Positions 44,625 to 56,828 of a DNA stretch of 64,000 nucleotides are shown one piece after another. The DNA is from Apiotrichum sp. Y4204. Its lineage: Eukaryota > Basidiomycota > Tremellomycetes > Trichosporonales > Trichosporonaceae. Under the pieces are notes generated by a model that ran no database searches, was not told the origin of the DNA, and saw only the letters and a list, made by a program, of their open reading frames with translations. The stretch's first letter is position 1. Each line of letters starts with the position of its first letter. The stretch spans positions 186,001-250,000 of the forward strand of contig JAMYHL010000049.1 of NCBI GenBank assembly GCA_025531455.1, in the 5' to 3' direction. A program made the translations under genes and the position numbers.

Positions 44625-45874
44625 ATGGCACCCCCGACCCCCGGCGACACGGGCGGCGACGATACCGCCAGCGACGATGCGCAGCGGCCGGAGATCCCCA
44701 TTCCGGGTGGTCTCTTCGGCGCGGCCGGCGTGCTGGTGGAAGACGCCGACGAGGAGGTGGGTGGAATGTTAGTTACGGAGTTGACGGAGGACAGATAATG
44801 GAGCTGTACATGAACCTCGACTCGGGGGCCGAGGCTGGCTCGGGCGGGCTGGGTTTCCTGAATGCGAACGAGCGCGAGATGCAGCTCAGCCTTGAGCTGG
44901 TTCCCCCACAAGTAGAGCGTGAGGCCAGGCGGCGCGGGAAGAAGGTGCCCAAGAAGGAGGGGATCAGTGTCGAGGTCACGGTCGTGCAGGACCCGAGTGC
45001 GCTCCGCGCCCGTGCGGGGGATACTGGTAGGTCCTGGCGGAGTGGAGTGTAAGCTGACATTAGGGAGTGTGCTCTGGCGCAGCTCGTGAGTGGTCCGCGA
45101 CGTCGGCGCTGATGTAGATTACACCTCGCGCGGCATTTGTTGCAGGAACACTTTTTCCCGCCGCCGGCCCCGCTGCTCCGTCTTGCTGACTCGCGGATTC
45201 TCGAGCTCGGCGCAGGGACCGGCGTGCTCGCGTCCCTCCTTGGCCCGGTCGCGAAATCGTACGTCGCGAGCGATAGGAAGGAGAACGTGCGGCTGGTGGG
45301 CAAGAACCTCGCTGCAAACGTCGGCGCCGTGCGCGGCGCGGGGCGCGCGGTGACTGCGAGTCTGGACTGGGTGGATATATCTGCTGCCCGCGCGCGCGCG
45401 GCCAAGATGGGAAAAGTCTACGCCGCCCCCGAAGCCGACACGGACGTCATCCTCGCCGTAGACTGTATCTACAACGAATCGCTCGTCGGGCCGCTCGTGG
45501 ATACCCTTGCGGCATGCTGCGGGCGTGGCGCCGTCGCGTGGGTCGTCGTCGAGCTCAGGAGTGCAGATGTGGTGAGTGCGTTCGGGGATGTGGGCTACTG
45601 GGCCGCGGGAGTGTACTCGGTGTCGCGAAGACATCGCACGGCGGATAGCGGGAGAGCCGCGGGGTGTGCCGCCGCGTACACTGTCGTGCTCGAATCCGGG
45701 TCCTCAGAGTGGAGCCTGCAACTGAACACACTGTTTGGATCTATGCTGACAGTGATCTCTCGGAAACACGACACTTATCTGCCACAATCCTTACAATCGG
45801 ATCTCGATCCCTCACAACTCATCCACACACATGCCTCACGCCGCATTCCCACTCTCCTCAACTCTGTCTTCTAA
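44625..45874 (+). CDS. RKM5: Rkm5-like ribosomal-protein lysine methyltransferase
   Basis: Exons 44625-44756, 44795-45026, 45064-45085 (22 nt) and 45118-45874 give 380 residues if the last part is unspliced. The family pattern is IPGGLFGAAGVLVED at the N-terminus, then GSVLWRSSLHLARHLL joining three exons. Motif I is RILELGAGTGVLASLLG, then YVASDRKENVRLVGKNL, SLDWVDI and the hallmark AVDCIYNESLVGPLVDTL. Yeast Rkm5 monomethylates ribosomal protein uL1. The intron ahead of the last exon is only 32 nt (45086-45117), and its use is needed to join VLWRSS to LHLARH. After ELRSADV (45568) a GTGAGT donor appears and the downstream frame loses family resemblance, so the true C-terminus may differ. Confidence 0.82.
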
Positions 45875-48104
45875 ACACTCCTTTCGGGGATATACCATGT
45901 TTGGTTCCTGGCCATGTCCTCACCACACACCGCTTGGTTCATTCCGCCCTCTTTGCCCCAACGACCTCTGCTGCAGCTCACCACGTTCCTCGACACATGG
46001 CTGAACGACGCGGCAGGGTGGACGATCGTCCGACTCGCGGACGACGCAATGGGCCGGTGGGAGGGCGGGCGCGCGCGATGGGTTGGGTGGGTGGGGTGGT
46101 GTAGCGCACGAGCGGAGTAGCCATGTTTACCGGTCGCCAAGGTTGACAGAGGCTCCCCGAGTCCCTCCTTTGTTATGGGTTCCCAGCACCTGTCACTGAG
46201 AGTTGCCGGCTGCGCTTATCTGGGTTTAGTGACATGGGACCTGGGCTTGAGCTGCGGCCGAGCGCGCTGAGCAAGTGCGCCAAGCAGCCCCTGTCCATCG
46301 GCGTTACAGCCCGCCCACCGCTCTGACCTTCAACGACACTATCCTCCGTGCTAGTGCCCAGCTCTCTCAACTTCTACTCGTTCGCTTCCCATATAGGTTT
46401 TCTTCCGATGTTAGTGCATGTGAAATAGGAAATAGCGCTTCGCCTCCCATTGTGCTCGGGCAACAGGTTGATCCAGAACTGCACGCCAAAAGTTTGGGTC
46501 GAGGATCTGGGGCGGACAGAGGTTAGGAGCGAAGAGGGTTTCGAGGTCGGGGAAGGTGGATTCTTGCTACTGGCCACCATCCGATATCGCAGCCGAAGCC
46601 GACCGGAGTATGCAGAGGACCGTGTATGTACCTCCTTCGGTGCCCAAGCCGAGATCAGAGATCTGGCTTTCAGATCTCCGCAACAAACAGCAGGAGAGCG
46701 AGCATATAGGACCGAGCACACAAGACATGCATTACTCACCACAGGTGTCCTCCCGGCATTGCAGCCGCGGGACCTGGCCAGGCCCTCCCTCTCTCCCCAC
46801 TCCACCCGGGATGCCCTGATGCACCCCCTCGGTACCTGCAGGAGTAATAATTGTTTGCGGCATGCCGGCGCTGGAAGCAGCTGGTCGAAACACGAGTGTC
46901 TCACAAAGTTTCCGCACCGTACAGGGCACAGGGAGAGGGGAGAGAGAGAGAGGGAGATTGGGGGGGGGGGGGGGGGCGACGACGGATCTTGCTTTCTGCT
47001 TTTACTCTCCCTCAGGGATGGTTGGTTGTTTGGTGTGCGTCTCCCTCCTGGGCCCGGTGGCCGGTGGGCGTCCCGAACGCGTGCCTCGAGGAAACCTTGA
47101 TCGCGAACCGTCGCGCTAGTCGCGAGCCGCGAGCCACTCCAAATGCAGAGAGAGGGAGAAAGGGAGGCAGAGCGTGAGCAGAGCAGAGCATGCACAATGG
47201 ATCCCAATGGAGAGGACAGAGGACACGAGGGCAACAGTCCCAACACCTGCGTAGCAACTTGCTGCACCTGCTGCTCGATCTCTCTCCTCTCCCCACTCAT
47301 TCCCCTCTTCTCACCATCATTCCTCGCTCCATCGACCTTTGCTCTCTTTCATTCTTCGCTTCTCTTTGGTTTCCTTGCGCCACCTCCCACACACGTTCTC
47401 GCCCCCGCAGCTGCTGGCAGTTGTCCGCGTGTTTTCCCCCGATTCCCCCGACTACACCTCCACGACTACACGACACGAAACCCGATCGATCGATCCCCCC
47501 CACATCGGTATCCACACCCCGTCGATCACTCCCCACCGAAACCGAGAGCCGCGCATCCGGCGTCCAGTTCTCTGCTTCTCGGCCATATAATCATCGTCCC
47601 CCTCGACACCGCTCGCACTTCCCAGAGACCCCCTCATTCTCCGTAAGTCGCTCACCATGACTCACCAGACGCGAAGCGCGCGAAAAGATCCGCAGCACGC
47701 ATGGCACATCAACATGACACGCGCGGTTCCAGTCCCATGCCACCGCCCAGTCCCAGCCACCGCGCCTCCGGCCCTAACACCCCGGCGCCCGCGGGCCGCG
47801 GACTCACACCCGACATTGAGGTATGAGCGCCACGGGGCCAGTGCCGCTCGTCTGTGCACCTGTGCGGGCTGGACTGGGCCTCGCGCTGGGACAGAGCGAG
47901 AACAAGTGGCAGCAACAGCTGGGGTTGATAACGATCATCCATCACTGGTCGTGAATCATCGAAATCATGCTTCTGGCGCGCGTTTCTTACTTCCGTCTCG
48001 TTCGTGGTCACCCCAGATTTCGCTGGGACCGGCGCTGTGCAAGGCGGCGCTGTAGACGACAGTTACCGTGCTTCTGGTCTCACTGGTGTCACTATGCGGT
48101 GTCC
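45875..48104. other. 2.2-kb intergenic upstream of membrane-SH3 gene
   Basis: A long gap with a G17 tract, pyrimidine-rich stretches at 47270-47650, and a small candidate spliced frame (47701-47820 joined to 48017-48055). That frame encodes a Pro/Ser-rich 52-residue peptide and may be a leader exon or an upstream frame of the next gene. No established gene was found. Confidence 0.4.
46960..46976. repeat. G17 homopolymer after AG repeat
   Basis: Seventeen consecutive G follow an AG-dinucleotide run starting near 46940. This is polymorphism- and error-prone sequence that may be wrong in length. Confidence 0.9.
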
Positions 48105-49604
48105 ATGTTCCATCTGTCATTTCTCATCACCAGCGTTCTGGCCACTGATTCTCCCGTCGCTGACACTGGTTCCAGCATCCTCGCGCCGGTCAACAGCACA
48201 CCATGTCTCATCCCGTACCTCTCGGCATCGGACCTCAGGTCCTCCCACAGAACGCGGACCCCCCTCGTCCCCAGAATCCGCCCCCGTCGGCGTCGCAGAC
48301 ACATAAAGCGAACACCCGTACGTTAAAAGTCGCATCACCTCTCTTCAGTCACTCATGCCAGCCGCTACCAAGATCCAACCCCAAACACCCGTGGCCCCGA
48401 CGTCAGAACAGACGGCGGCGCCCCCCAAGACCCCCGAGCCGAGCAAGGAGACGACGCCAGAGCCGAAGCCCGAAACGACACCCGCAGAGTCGCCGTCACC
48501 GGAGAGCAAACCCCCCGAGCCGTCGTCGGCTGAGCCTGAAACCTCGCCATCACCGTCACAGCAGGATCCGGCGCCGGACTGGAGCTCGAGCGAGACCACA
48601 CCCAGCTCGACCTCGACGTCCACCACGGCGCAATCCAGCTCCCAGCCGTCTCAGTCGAGCGCCGAGTCCTCGTCGAGATCATCCGACACAAGCTCCAGCG
48701 GGTCGGCTTCGCAAACCTCCTCTACACCAACCTCGCAAACGCCCCCGCCGGGACTGATTCGGGGGTCCAGCGTTCCGAGCCCCTCAAACTCGATAGCTGC
48801 AGGAGCTGCGGACGCGTCACAAAGTTCGGGTCTGTCTGGCGGAGCGGTAAGTTTAAGTTCCTGCTGCAGCTCAGCACTCCGTGATCATTGTTGACGTGCC
48901 GTAGATTGCGGGTATTGTCGTTGGAGCTCTTGTGCTACTAGCGATTCTTGCTCTCCTCGCGACGCGCTTCTTCCGCAAGCGATCACGCAAGGCCCGCACT
49001 GCCCACCGCTCGTCCATGTATGACGGGTGGCAGTCTGAGCCGCCCACCGAGAAGCAGTACCCCATGCAGGCGGCGGCAACAAACAACCGCACCTTTTCGG
49101 ACAGCAGCAGCTTCCACAACGGGTACCCGACGCAATATTCCAGCGGGCACTCGGAGGGCTCTGCTGCGCAGATCGCGGGTGCCGGCGCGTTGATGGGCGC
49201 GTCCTCGCCGCACTCGGCGCATTACCCTGCGCCTGTATCCGCACCGTCTCCCACCTCGATGAACATGGCCGGCGCCGGCGCCGGTGCAGCCGCGGTCGCT
49301 GGTCTTGCTGCCACCGCTGTCAACCACGACACTCCTCTCTCGCCCGCTGGTGCTGGTGTAACTGAGAACGGCCTGCACGACGGCATGATGACGCGCGTAA
49401 AGGTCGGCTTTGTCCGTAGCCTCGAGGACGAGCTGGGTAAGTGAAATCTGCAGCCGACGTGCCCATAATACTCACACTACAGCCATCACACAAGGGCAGC
49501 AGCTCTACTTGCACAACACGTACGACGACGGCTGGTGTCTCTGCGAGGACGACGCGCAGAACCGCGGCGTCGTGCCTGTCAGCTGTCTCGAGCCGTGGCC
49601 GTAG
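48105..49604 (+). CDS. Fus1-like single-pass membrane protein with C-terminal SH3 domain
   Basis: Predicted exons 48105-48317, 48349-48846, 48905-49436 and 49483-49604 give 454 residues. A signal peptide (MFHLSFLITSVLATDS) precedes a Ser/Thr/Pro/Glu-rich ectodomain likely to be O-mannosylated. One transmembrane helix (IAGIVVGALVLLAILALLA) follows, then a stop-transfer RFFRKRSRK, a cytosolic disordered stretch, and an SH3 domain at the end (VGFVRSLEDELAITQGQ, then YDDGWCLCEDDAQNRGVVP and CLEPW). This is the topology of yeast Fus1, which organises cell fusion during mating. Similar membrane-SH3 proteins act in polarity and osmosensing. The first intron is 31 nt and the exon 1 end (Arg-rich, residues 46-71) is doubtful, so the N-terminal join needs transcript data. 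Confidence 0.75.
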
Positions 49605-51737
49605 TCTGCTGCGGTGAGAATGCGCGCGCGCTCGCGCAGGTAGTTTGTGTATAACCCCCGCGTGTATGTTTGTCTGTCACATCCCACATCCTTAATCGCG
49701 ACCGCGGCCATGTCACAGGCCACAGATTGTTGCACTAGAGACCTATGTCTCGAGCTGTCTCAACCCCTCTCTCCCACCGCGTAGCCGCGCCGCGGCACCT
49801 CAGACGCACATGGACTTTTCGGTATTGTTGCCATGGATGGTATGTATTAGTGCACCGCAGCAAGGTGGAGTGGCAACAGGCGCAATAGGAGTGAGGAAGC
49901 CGATGCGGTCGGCGAAACACAGAGCAGAAAGGGGGAAACAAGAAAAGTTGGAGCTGTGCGGTGTAATTAACACATCACTGTCTGTGCGGTAGATAAGACA
50001 AGATATCAGACATCCAAGCTGTGCTGTACTGAGCGAAACAGGGGACAAGACATGCAAAGACAGATGCAGTGGATAGTTGTCCGCTGTACCGCTGTGTTAG
50101 ACAACCAGCAGATGAGTCAGGTGGAGCAGTGCATTTCAACTGCGACCAAAGGTCGCAAGCCATGTCGGCCAAGTCATTCTGGCCTCGACGCCACACATCG
50201 CCACTGACGCCAGCGCAGGCAGTGTCCACAGCTACAAGCAAGCAACGAGCTCGTCACATCTCCGCTCCTCCGCTTCTCCGCTTCTCCGCTTCTTCCAAAC
50301 TATGCTTCCTCCGATCTCCAGGCTGTGCGGAATGTTCCCACCTCTAGCGCTCCGAATGCTCGCTGCATTCCCGGACACCGAGATGTTGTCCGCGGCACGC
50401 TGTGTGCGCTGTGTTGCATTCGTTGATTCGTTGCCGAGCGTGCCGATGGCCATGGTTGTGGTAATGGTAATGGCAACGCATGCTGATCGGCGATTTTGAT
50501 TGCTGACTGATACTATTGCACTACTGGGCGGGCTGCAGCTGAAGGTGTTGCATGCGTGTATTGGGCTGCTTCTATTGCTATTTGCATCATACGCACGCTG
50601 TAGGACTCTTGCATCATACGGTCATACAGTCGCCGCCTTTGCATCATACCAAGCATCTGCATCATTCTGCATGTCACTACCTGCATGCACTTCCACAAGT
50701 AGGCGATGGCTGGAGGATGAAGGATACGGACCCGGAAGTGAGTTCGGTGTACCCGGGTCTCTGGCGTCATCGCGAGAAGTGTGGCGGCATGTGCAGCAAA
50801 CCAAAAGCAACCAAGGCAAGGCAAGCCAAGCACACGACCAAGAAAAACAGCAGGCAGCAGCAGCAGCAGAGCAACAAGGCCCAAGGCACACCCTGCATGC
50901 GCACATGGCACATTGGACACATGGGCACATGTGCCCGTCCGCACTAGAGTGTCCTATTCCGGCCTCGGCAGGTGCGGAGCCGGCCCGGAGGCGAGGGCCG
51001 AGCTGCCGAGACGGGTCAGATGATGCTCTCTGCGGGCTGGGCGGGCTGGGCAACACAACCTTTTTGGTGTTGGATGGCTCGGAAACCGGATGCTGCATGA
51101 TGGAAAAAGTAGAGGAAAAGAGAATGAAGTGCACCGCCCATTCTTCATCATCACCACCATTGCCTTTACCATCTCTCGTCGTCGTCGTTGCTCACTACCC
51201 CGCAGGAGGTACACCCTCTCAGGACACTGCTTCGGCGCCATCAGATTCATCCACCACTTCGGCCGTCGGCAAGTAAAATAAAAAGTCCCTGGGAACATCT
51301 CCGCTCCGCCTCCGCCACCTCCGCCGCTCTGCCCCCCTCCCTTCCTCTCCCCGCCGGGCAGTGCGACTGATCGCCGCGCTTTGACCTCCTCCCCGCTCTG
51401 TATCCCTGAGGGCCCCGCGTTGCGCCCCTTCTCTCCCACCAATCGTGCTGCGATTTTTTCTGGCAGCTGGCAGCCTTTCCCCCTGGATCGACTGGGATCG
51501 TGGATCGCGCTGATCATTGCGGCTCTAGCGTCTTTGCGGATCGATCGGCTACCGCATTGATAGCCGCTTCTTGTCTCTCATCCACAACCACAACCACAAC
51601 CTCGACTCCATCCTCTTTCTCAACACATCTCTCCGTCTCCTCATCCTGGCACACACCCTACGCTTCACATCTCTCCGTATCGCCACACGCAGCACGCACA
51701 CACTCCCACCGTCCCCCACGCCTTATCACCAGCGGCC
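49605..51737. other. 2.1-kb intergenic upstream of CRAL-TRIO gene
   Basis: No coding gene was recognised. It holds repeated GCATCATAC motifs (50584-50649), a CGCTTCTC tandem near 50271-50297, a CAG-rich run near 50860 and a pyrimidine-rich leader from about 51570 to the ATG at 51738. Confidence 0.4.
50584..50649. repeat. three spaced direct repeats of GCATCATAC
   Basis: Perfect copies at 50584-50592, 50611-50619 and 50641-50649, spaced 27 and 30 bp, with a partial GCATCATT at 50659. They may be binding sites for one regulator. Confidence 0.8.
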
Positions 51738-54371
51738 ATGACCGCCGCCGTTGCACCCCCATTACCGGCCACCGACCTCGAACTCGAGCTCGAGATGGAC
51801 CCGCCAGAAACCACCGACCCTCTCCTCGCCGCCAGCTATTCCCGCCTCTCGTCCCGCCGCGGAGAGCTGTACGAGCACGCAGATAAGGTCGCCTTCCTCC
51901 TCCGCGACCTCGAGGACGACGTCGACGACCTCCACGCCCAAGAGGGATGGGACGGTGCGACCGCCGCCGGCGCGCGCGACTGGGCCACCGACCGCGGCAT
52001 GGTGTTCCGCGCCTTAAGGGTGAGCTAAGAGCCTTGTGATGCAGCTGACATCCAGCGCAACCACTTTGATGTCGATAAGACACTCTCCTTCCTCCTTGCC
52101 GCGCTCAGCGAAAGGGTGGAGCGCGGACTCGGTGGCCAGATTCCCCCGCCACCGACAAATCTCTGGTCGATCCTCCCCCTCCCGATCACCGATCGCCTAG
52201 GCCACCCCGTTGCCGTCCTCAACCTTGCTGAAGTCGTGCGCGACGAGTCGGGCTCCCTCGCCGAGCTCAAGGACTGGATATGGTGGGGCCTCGAGCTCGT
52301 ACGCCGCGTCCTCCGCGACTGGTGGGCCGACGGGCGACGGGGGAAGGGCGCCGAGGGCGCGGTCATTATCATCGATGTCGCCGAGGCTGGATACAGAAAT
52401 ATGGTGAGTCCTCTTCTATTTCCGGTGGCGACGTGCACGGACAGCGGCCTGCCGAGCGCGCTGAGCGCTTCCCGCCGGTTTCCCATGTGCACCAGCTTGG
52501 AACCTGCAGCCTTGAACTGGGACCGTGCGCGGCACGGCGGCACCCACGGTGTATCAGGGCGCGGACCGAGCGCGCAGCACACCGCGCACCCGAGACACCC
52601 CGCGGCGTCCGCGCCGCCCCCTTGCGTGTCCACCAGCGTTCCACGGCCAGTAGACGCCGTCCGCTTCGTAGCACAGCACTAACCGCGCAGGAAGTCGAGC
52701 TGCTCCCAACGCTTTTTAGCGTCGGACACGGAAACTTTCCAGGCCAGATTGAGACCGTCTACATTGTCAACGCTGGTTGGAAACAGCTTGCCATGTGGAA
52801 CTCTGTTGTCAAGCGTCTCCTCCCGCGCTCAGCACTCGACCGCGTCGTTTTCCTCAAGGACCGCGAGCAGACATCCGCGGTGTTTGACCTGGAGCGTCTT
52901 CCGAAGAGTGAGTGCTATTTGCGGAAATTTCCATATAAGCTGCTAACAACCAGAACTCGGCGGCGACGGACCAGAAGTGGACGCAGACGTTATGCTGCGC
53001 AAATACTGCCATATCCACCCGCACTCCGCTTCACGACCTGGCTCGCGCTCCGCATCGCGTGCAGCATCGCGCTCCAACTCGCGTGCTCCATCACGCTCCG
53101 GCTCTAGGTCGCGCTCCCGCGGGCCATCTCGCGGTGGGTCGCGTGCTGCCTCGCGTGAGCCGTCAATGAACCGCGCTGCGCCAAGCCGCAACACGTCCAT
53201 GTCCTCCATCGCAGACATCTACTACACGGCGCCGAACACGCCGACGGCCAGCCGTCCCCTGTCGCGACGTTCCAGCATGGTGAACATGTCATCCCTCGCC
53301 CTGGCAATGACGAAAACCACCCATGAAACATCCATGGCAGCCCCGGACCCTGCAACGGACAAGCCGGCTACTATCGATGCCGCTGCCGGAAGCACAATCC
53401 AGCGCATCAAGTCGCTCTCAGACTTCCACCTCTACATATCCCCCTCACGGCTTGCCAACCGCGACATGCTCTCAGACTCGGAAGATGATGAGCCAGTTCG
53501 TCCGCCGCCGGTCCAGCGACGTGTGACACTCCGTCCTGCAATGCTTGAAGGCTCTATCGCTGCCCGCCGCGCCGCCGCCCGTGCCATTGCTGGTGGCGAG
53601 ACGCCAAGACGTGCAAGCACTCCACAGGAATCATATGCTTCCCGTCTCCAGGCGCACCACGCCAAGAATCTCGAAAAATATTGTGCCGTGACAGACTGCG
53701 ACTCGCTGTACCGCCTCGACCGCTCGTGGACACCCGACAGTGCATCCCCCGTCTCAGTCAACAGCACCGCACCCACCACCGCACCCACGTCCGACGTCGA
53801 CCAGGCGCATTCCGACATGGAACACGAACACGAACACTCGACCCCTGCCTCGTCGCCACCCACAGATTCCCACCCCGACCACCCCAAAGCCACCCTCCGC
53901 TCGCATACCCCGCAACCCGCGTCGGATGTGCAATTCTCAGTCGACAATCCGTGGTTCGGATACCCCGTCGTACGAGTCCCCGAGGGCCAGGGCTACTCGA
54001 TTCGCCCGCGGTACGGCCGGAACCGCAAGCGCGACCTCGTCAAGACGCTGCTGTGGCTCTTCATCCTCCGTCTGCAGTCGCTCCGCGCGTCCGTCGAGAA
54101 CGCCCTGGGCCTCAACAAGCTCACTAGCCTCTTCAGCCGGGCACCCCGCATCGAGCCCCGCAACCCCACCGAGGGCCTGCACGACACGGCCGTCGCCCGC
54201 CGCGCCCACACTCACGCATACCCGCCCACAACCGTCGTCCGGCGCAACCACGACTGGATGTGGATGCTCATCGGTTTCCTCGTCTGCCGCGGCACATGGG
54301 CACCGTTCGTTGGCCCGGCACTGGAGACCCTCGGCCTGGGGGCTCTCAAAGAACCTCTTGGCTTGATATAA
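51738..54371 (+). CDS. CRAL-TRIO (Sec14-like) lipid-transfer protein with SR repeats and membrane tail
   Basis: Exons 51738-52019, 52056-52403, 52691-52907 and 52954-54371 give 754 residues. The N-terminal helical part has RALRRNHFDVDKTLSFLLAAL, the CRAL-TRIO-N pattern. The lipid-binding domain follows with AVIIIDVAEAGYRNM, then SVGHGNFPGQIETVYIVNAG, and ends LERLPKKLGGDGP. Immediately after are about 13 Ser-Arg-type repeats (SRSASRAASRSNSR pattern, nt 53026-53155), a long disordered Ser/Pro region and His/Glu runs. Near the C-terminus are two hydrophobic stretches (TLLWLFILRLQSL and WMWMLIGFLVCRGTWAPFV) that could anchor it in a membrane. Sec14-type proteins exchange phosphatidylinositol and phosphatidylcholine or sense lipids. 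The long SR and disordered extension is unlike yeast Sec14. Confidence 0.85.
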
Positions 54372-54780
54372 AGGGTCCATAATGGTGCTGAGAGCCCTTT
54401 TCCCGACTACCCCACCCCATCTCTTGTCCATTCTTGTCTCTGCCACATCGCGGTTCTGGGAACACGCCCTGGCAGTCCCACCACCCACCCATTGTATGTA
54501 CGTGTTGTAGAAAAAAGCACATCACAGATGTGAAGGCATGTATGACGTCTGGAGTGAAGAAGCAGGTGAATTCGTGCCGTGGGAGAAAGCTACTACTGAG
54601 TTGTTCGAACGCCTTCCGGGCCGGCCTTCGAAGTGCGATATTTCTGGGAGAACCGTTGTGGATTCCCCCGCGAAGGATTGAGGGATACACAATGCCAATG
54701 CAGATGGAATACAAGAAGTCTATGCTGGTATGCTGGGTATACTCATGCCTGTACCCGGGCCACTCTACCCGGCGGTCCGC
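54372..54780. other. convergent intergenic, CRAL-TRIO / NCS6
   Basis: A 409-bp gap between two 3' ends. Nothing was recognised. Confidence 0.4.
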
Positions 54781-56321
54781 CTACTCTGCACTGATCTCGA
54801 CGCGCTTCATGCCGCGCTCGATGCCCTCCACGTCCCCGCCCTCCGCGACGCGCAGCTTGCGTTCAAACTTCGGAATCGAGCGCTGGCCGTCCGGTGCGTC
54901 CGCTGCGTCCATCTTGATCGTGCGCTGCGAGCGCTGGTGTCAGCGGGTACGCAAAACCTATCCTACCCACCATGGTCGCGCCGTCAAACCCGCTCTCGAG
55001 GCCCTGCAGGAGCGCGCACGCTTTCTGGCGGGTCAGTTACGGTCTATCACAAAAACCCACGCAGAGGTCGTTGCTCGCAATGTATCCGCAGCGCTTGCAC
55101 GTCTGGAGTGCCTTGAGGGTGCGCTGGGTGGCCGTGTCAAGGACGAAACTCTCGCCCGAGCGGATAATGTCGACGATTGCCGAGGGGCGCACGGCCTCGA
55201 GGTCCTTGAGGAACACGCGTGCGTAGCCACGGTACGCTGAAGTCAGAGCTGCTGGTTGTAGAAGACGTACCGTCGGGCGCGTAGATGCACTCGGTCGAAA
55301 AGTAGGTGAGCTTTTTAAAGTAGGCGTACCTGGCAGGTCAGAGTGAAGAGAATGAAGTACCCACATAACAATCTCCTTCTCGTACGCGTACTTGAAGGGC
55401 TTGGAGCGCTTGATCGTGTGCTCAGACTGTGTGGTAACTGCCGTACAGCGCTGCAGACGCGCAACGTCGCCGCGGAGGACTGGTGTGAGCGGCCAGCTCC
55501 TTGTGTAACTCGTAGCTGGAACGCACTGTTCATCAGGACTGTCTCGGCAATATCGTCCGCGTTGTGGCCCGTCACAATGTGGTCCACATCGAGCCCCGCC
55601 GCGCCGCGGTCGAGCGCCTGTCGCCGGAACACGCCACAGTACGTGCAGTTGTTGCGCTTCCCGACCTGGTCGACGACGCGGTCCATCGTCCACCCGTACA
55701 GCTCGGAATATGAGAGAATCTTGAGCGGGAGACCGTACTCGGCCTGATTTTGCTTGACTGTCTGCGGGTTAGCCTGCTTGTATGGTGTACTGTTTATAGC
55801 AGACCGCACGTTTGAAACCCGACCACCTGGTGGAGGAAGGTGGGTTCCATTCGTGGGTTAGATGTAATCATGGGTCACCCACCTCTAAAGAGTCATCCCG
55901 GTAACCCTTGATACCCTCATCAATGGAAAGGAGATACAAATCGAGGCCATAGTCGTACCGCCGGTTCAGGAGGGTAAGGACGTGTGCGAGGACCGTAGAG
56001 TCTGGTGTGAGCGGGGAAGGAAGAAATGATATGTGAGATGCCGTCTATTGCTACATCTCGCATTCGCTCTTCTCGTACGGCATCGGGTTGGAACAAAAAT
56101 ATCCACCCTGATTGAGACTCACCCTTTCCCCCACTGGCGCCAATGGCGACGCGCTCCCCGCGCTGGAAGATACTGCCTCCATCCTCGGCGCCGCGCGTAA
56201 TGGTGAGATGCACCTCCTCCTCAAACACGTCAAAGAAGCACTGCTTGCAGACCTGCTGTCCCGTCTTTGGACGCTTGACAAGGGCGCGCGCGGTGTGGCA
56301 GATCGAGCACGGCGACGGCAT
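54781..56321 (-). CDS. NCS6: cytoplasmic tRNA 2-thiolation protein 1 (Ncs6/Ctu1)
   Basis: Eight exons on the minus strand (56321-56123, 56001-55883, 55761-55527, 55479-55365, 55329-55271, 55236-55061, 55024-54971, 54933-54781) give 369 residues. The N-terminal zinc ribbon has [14 protein letters not shown] and CKQCFF. The PP-loop SGGKDST is split between exons 1 and 2, after the codon for Lys. Further hallmarks are [15 protein letters not shown], then [32 protein letters not shown], and the C-terminal [11 protein letters not shown] and [13 protein letters not shown] zinc motifs. With Ncs2 the enzyme adenylates wobble uridine 34 of tRNAs for Lys, Glu and Gln and transfers sulfur from Urm1. All eight exons join in frame, which supports the model. 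Confidence 0.95.
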
Positions 56322-56828
56322 GTGGTGGAGATGTGAGGTGGTGAGATGCAGAGGAAAGAGAAGTCGGAAATGTTGTTTCTCATCTCAGACATTTTGTGGT
56401 CGTTTCGATGCCATCTGGGTGGCAAAAGGGGAAGATCGGCAAATAAAATGAATAAAAATGGAATTTAGGATTAGGTGTGTTGAGAAAGTGGGCAATAAAG
56501 GAGCAATCTGCACATTAGGCGTGCCATAATGCGCGTCATCTTGAGTGGAGAGAGGCCCCGCTGCCCCGCCCCGCCCCCTGCCCTTCGCTTGTGTGTGAGT
56601 GTGTGCTCCTCGCTAGAGATATGATGCATTTTGGATTGTGCTTCCCATCCACCTCTCCACCCCTCTCCCTCCCTCTTGTCGTCGTTGACATCCCATTCAT
56701 CAATTCCATTGCATTGCTATCTCACACCATCCCGTCACACTTGACACTTTAATAACACCCGACACACACACACACATACCCACTTCACATCCCCCTTCCC
56801 CACCACCACCTCACTCCCCACCGCTCCC
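56322..56828. other. divergent promoter, NCS6 / unassigned gene
   Basis: A 507-bp gap between start codons with an AT-rich centre, C-runs, and an ACAC run and C-rich leader before 56829. No specific motif was identified. Confidence 0.45.

Noticed and set aside
46374..47300. 308-codon minus-strand frame
   Set aside because: It crosses the G17 tract and AG repeat and shows no protein family pattern. Homopolymer-driven open frame.
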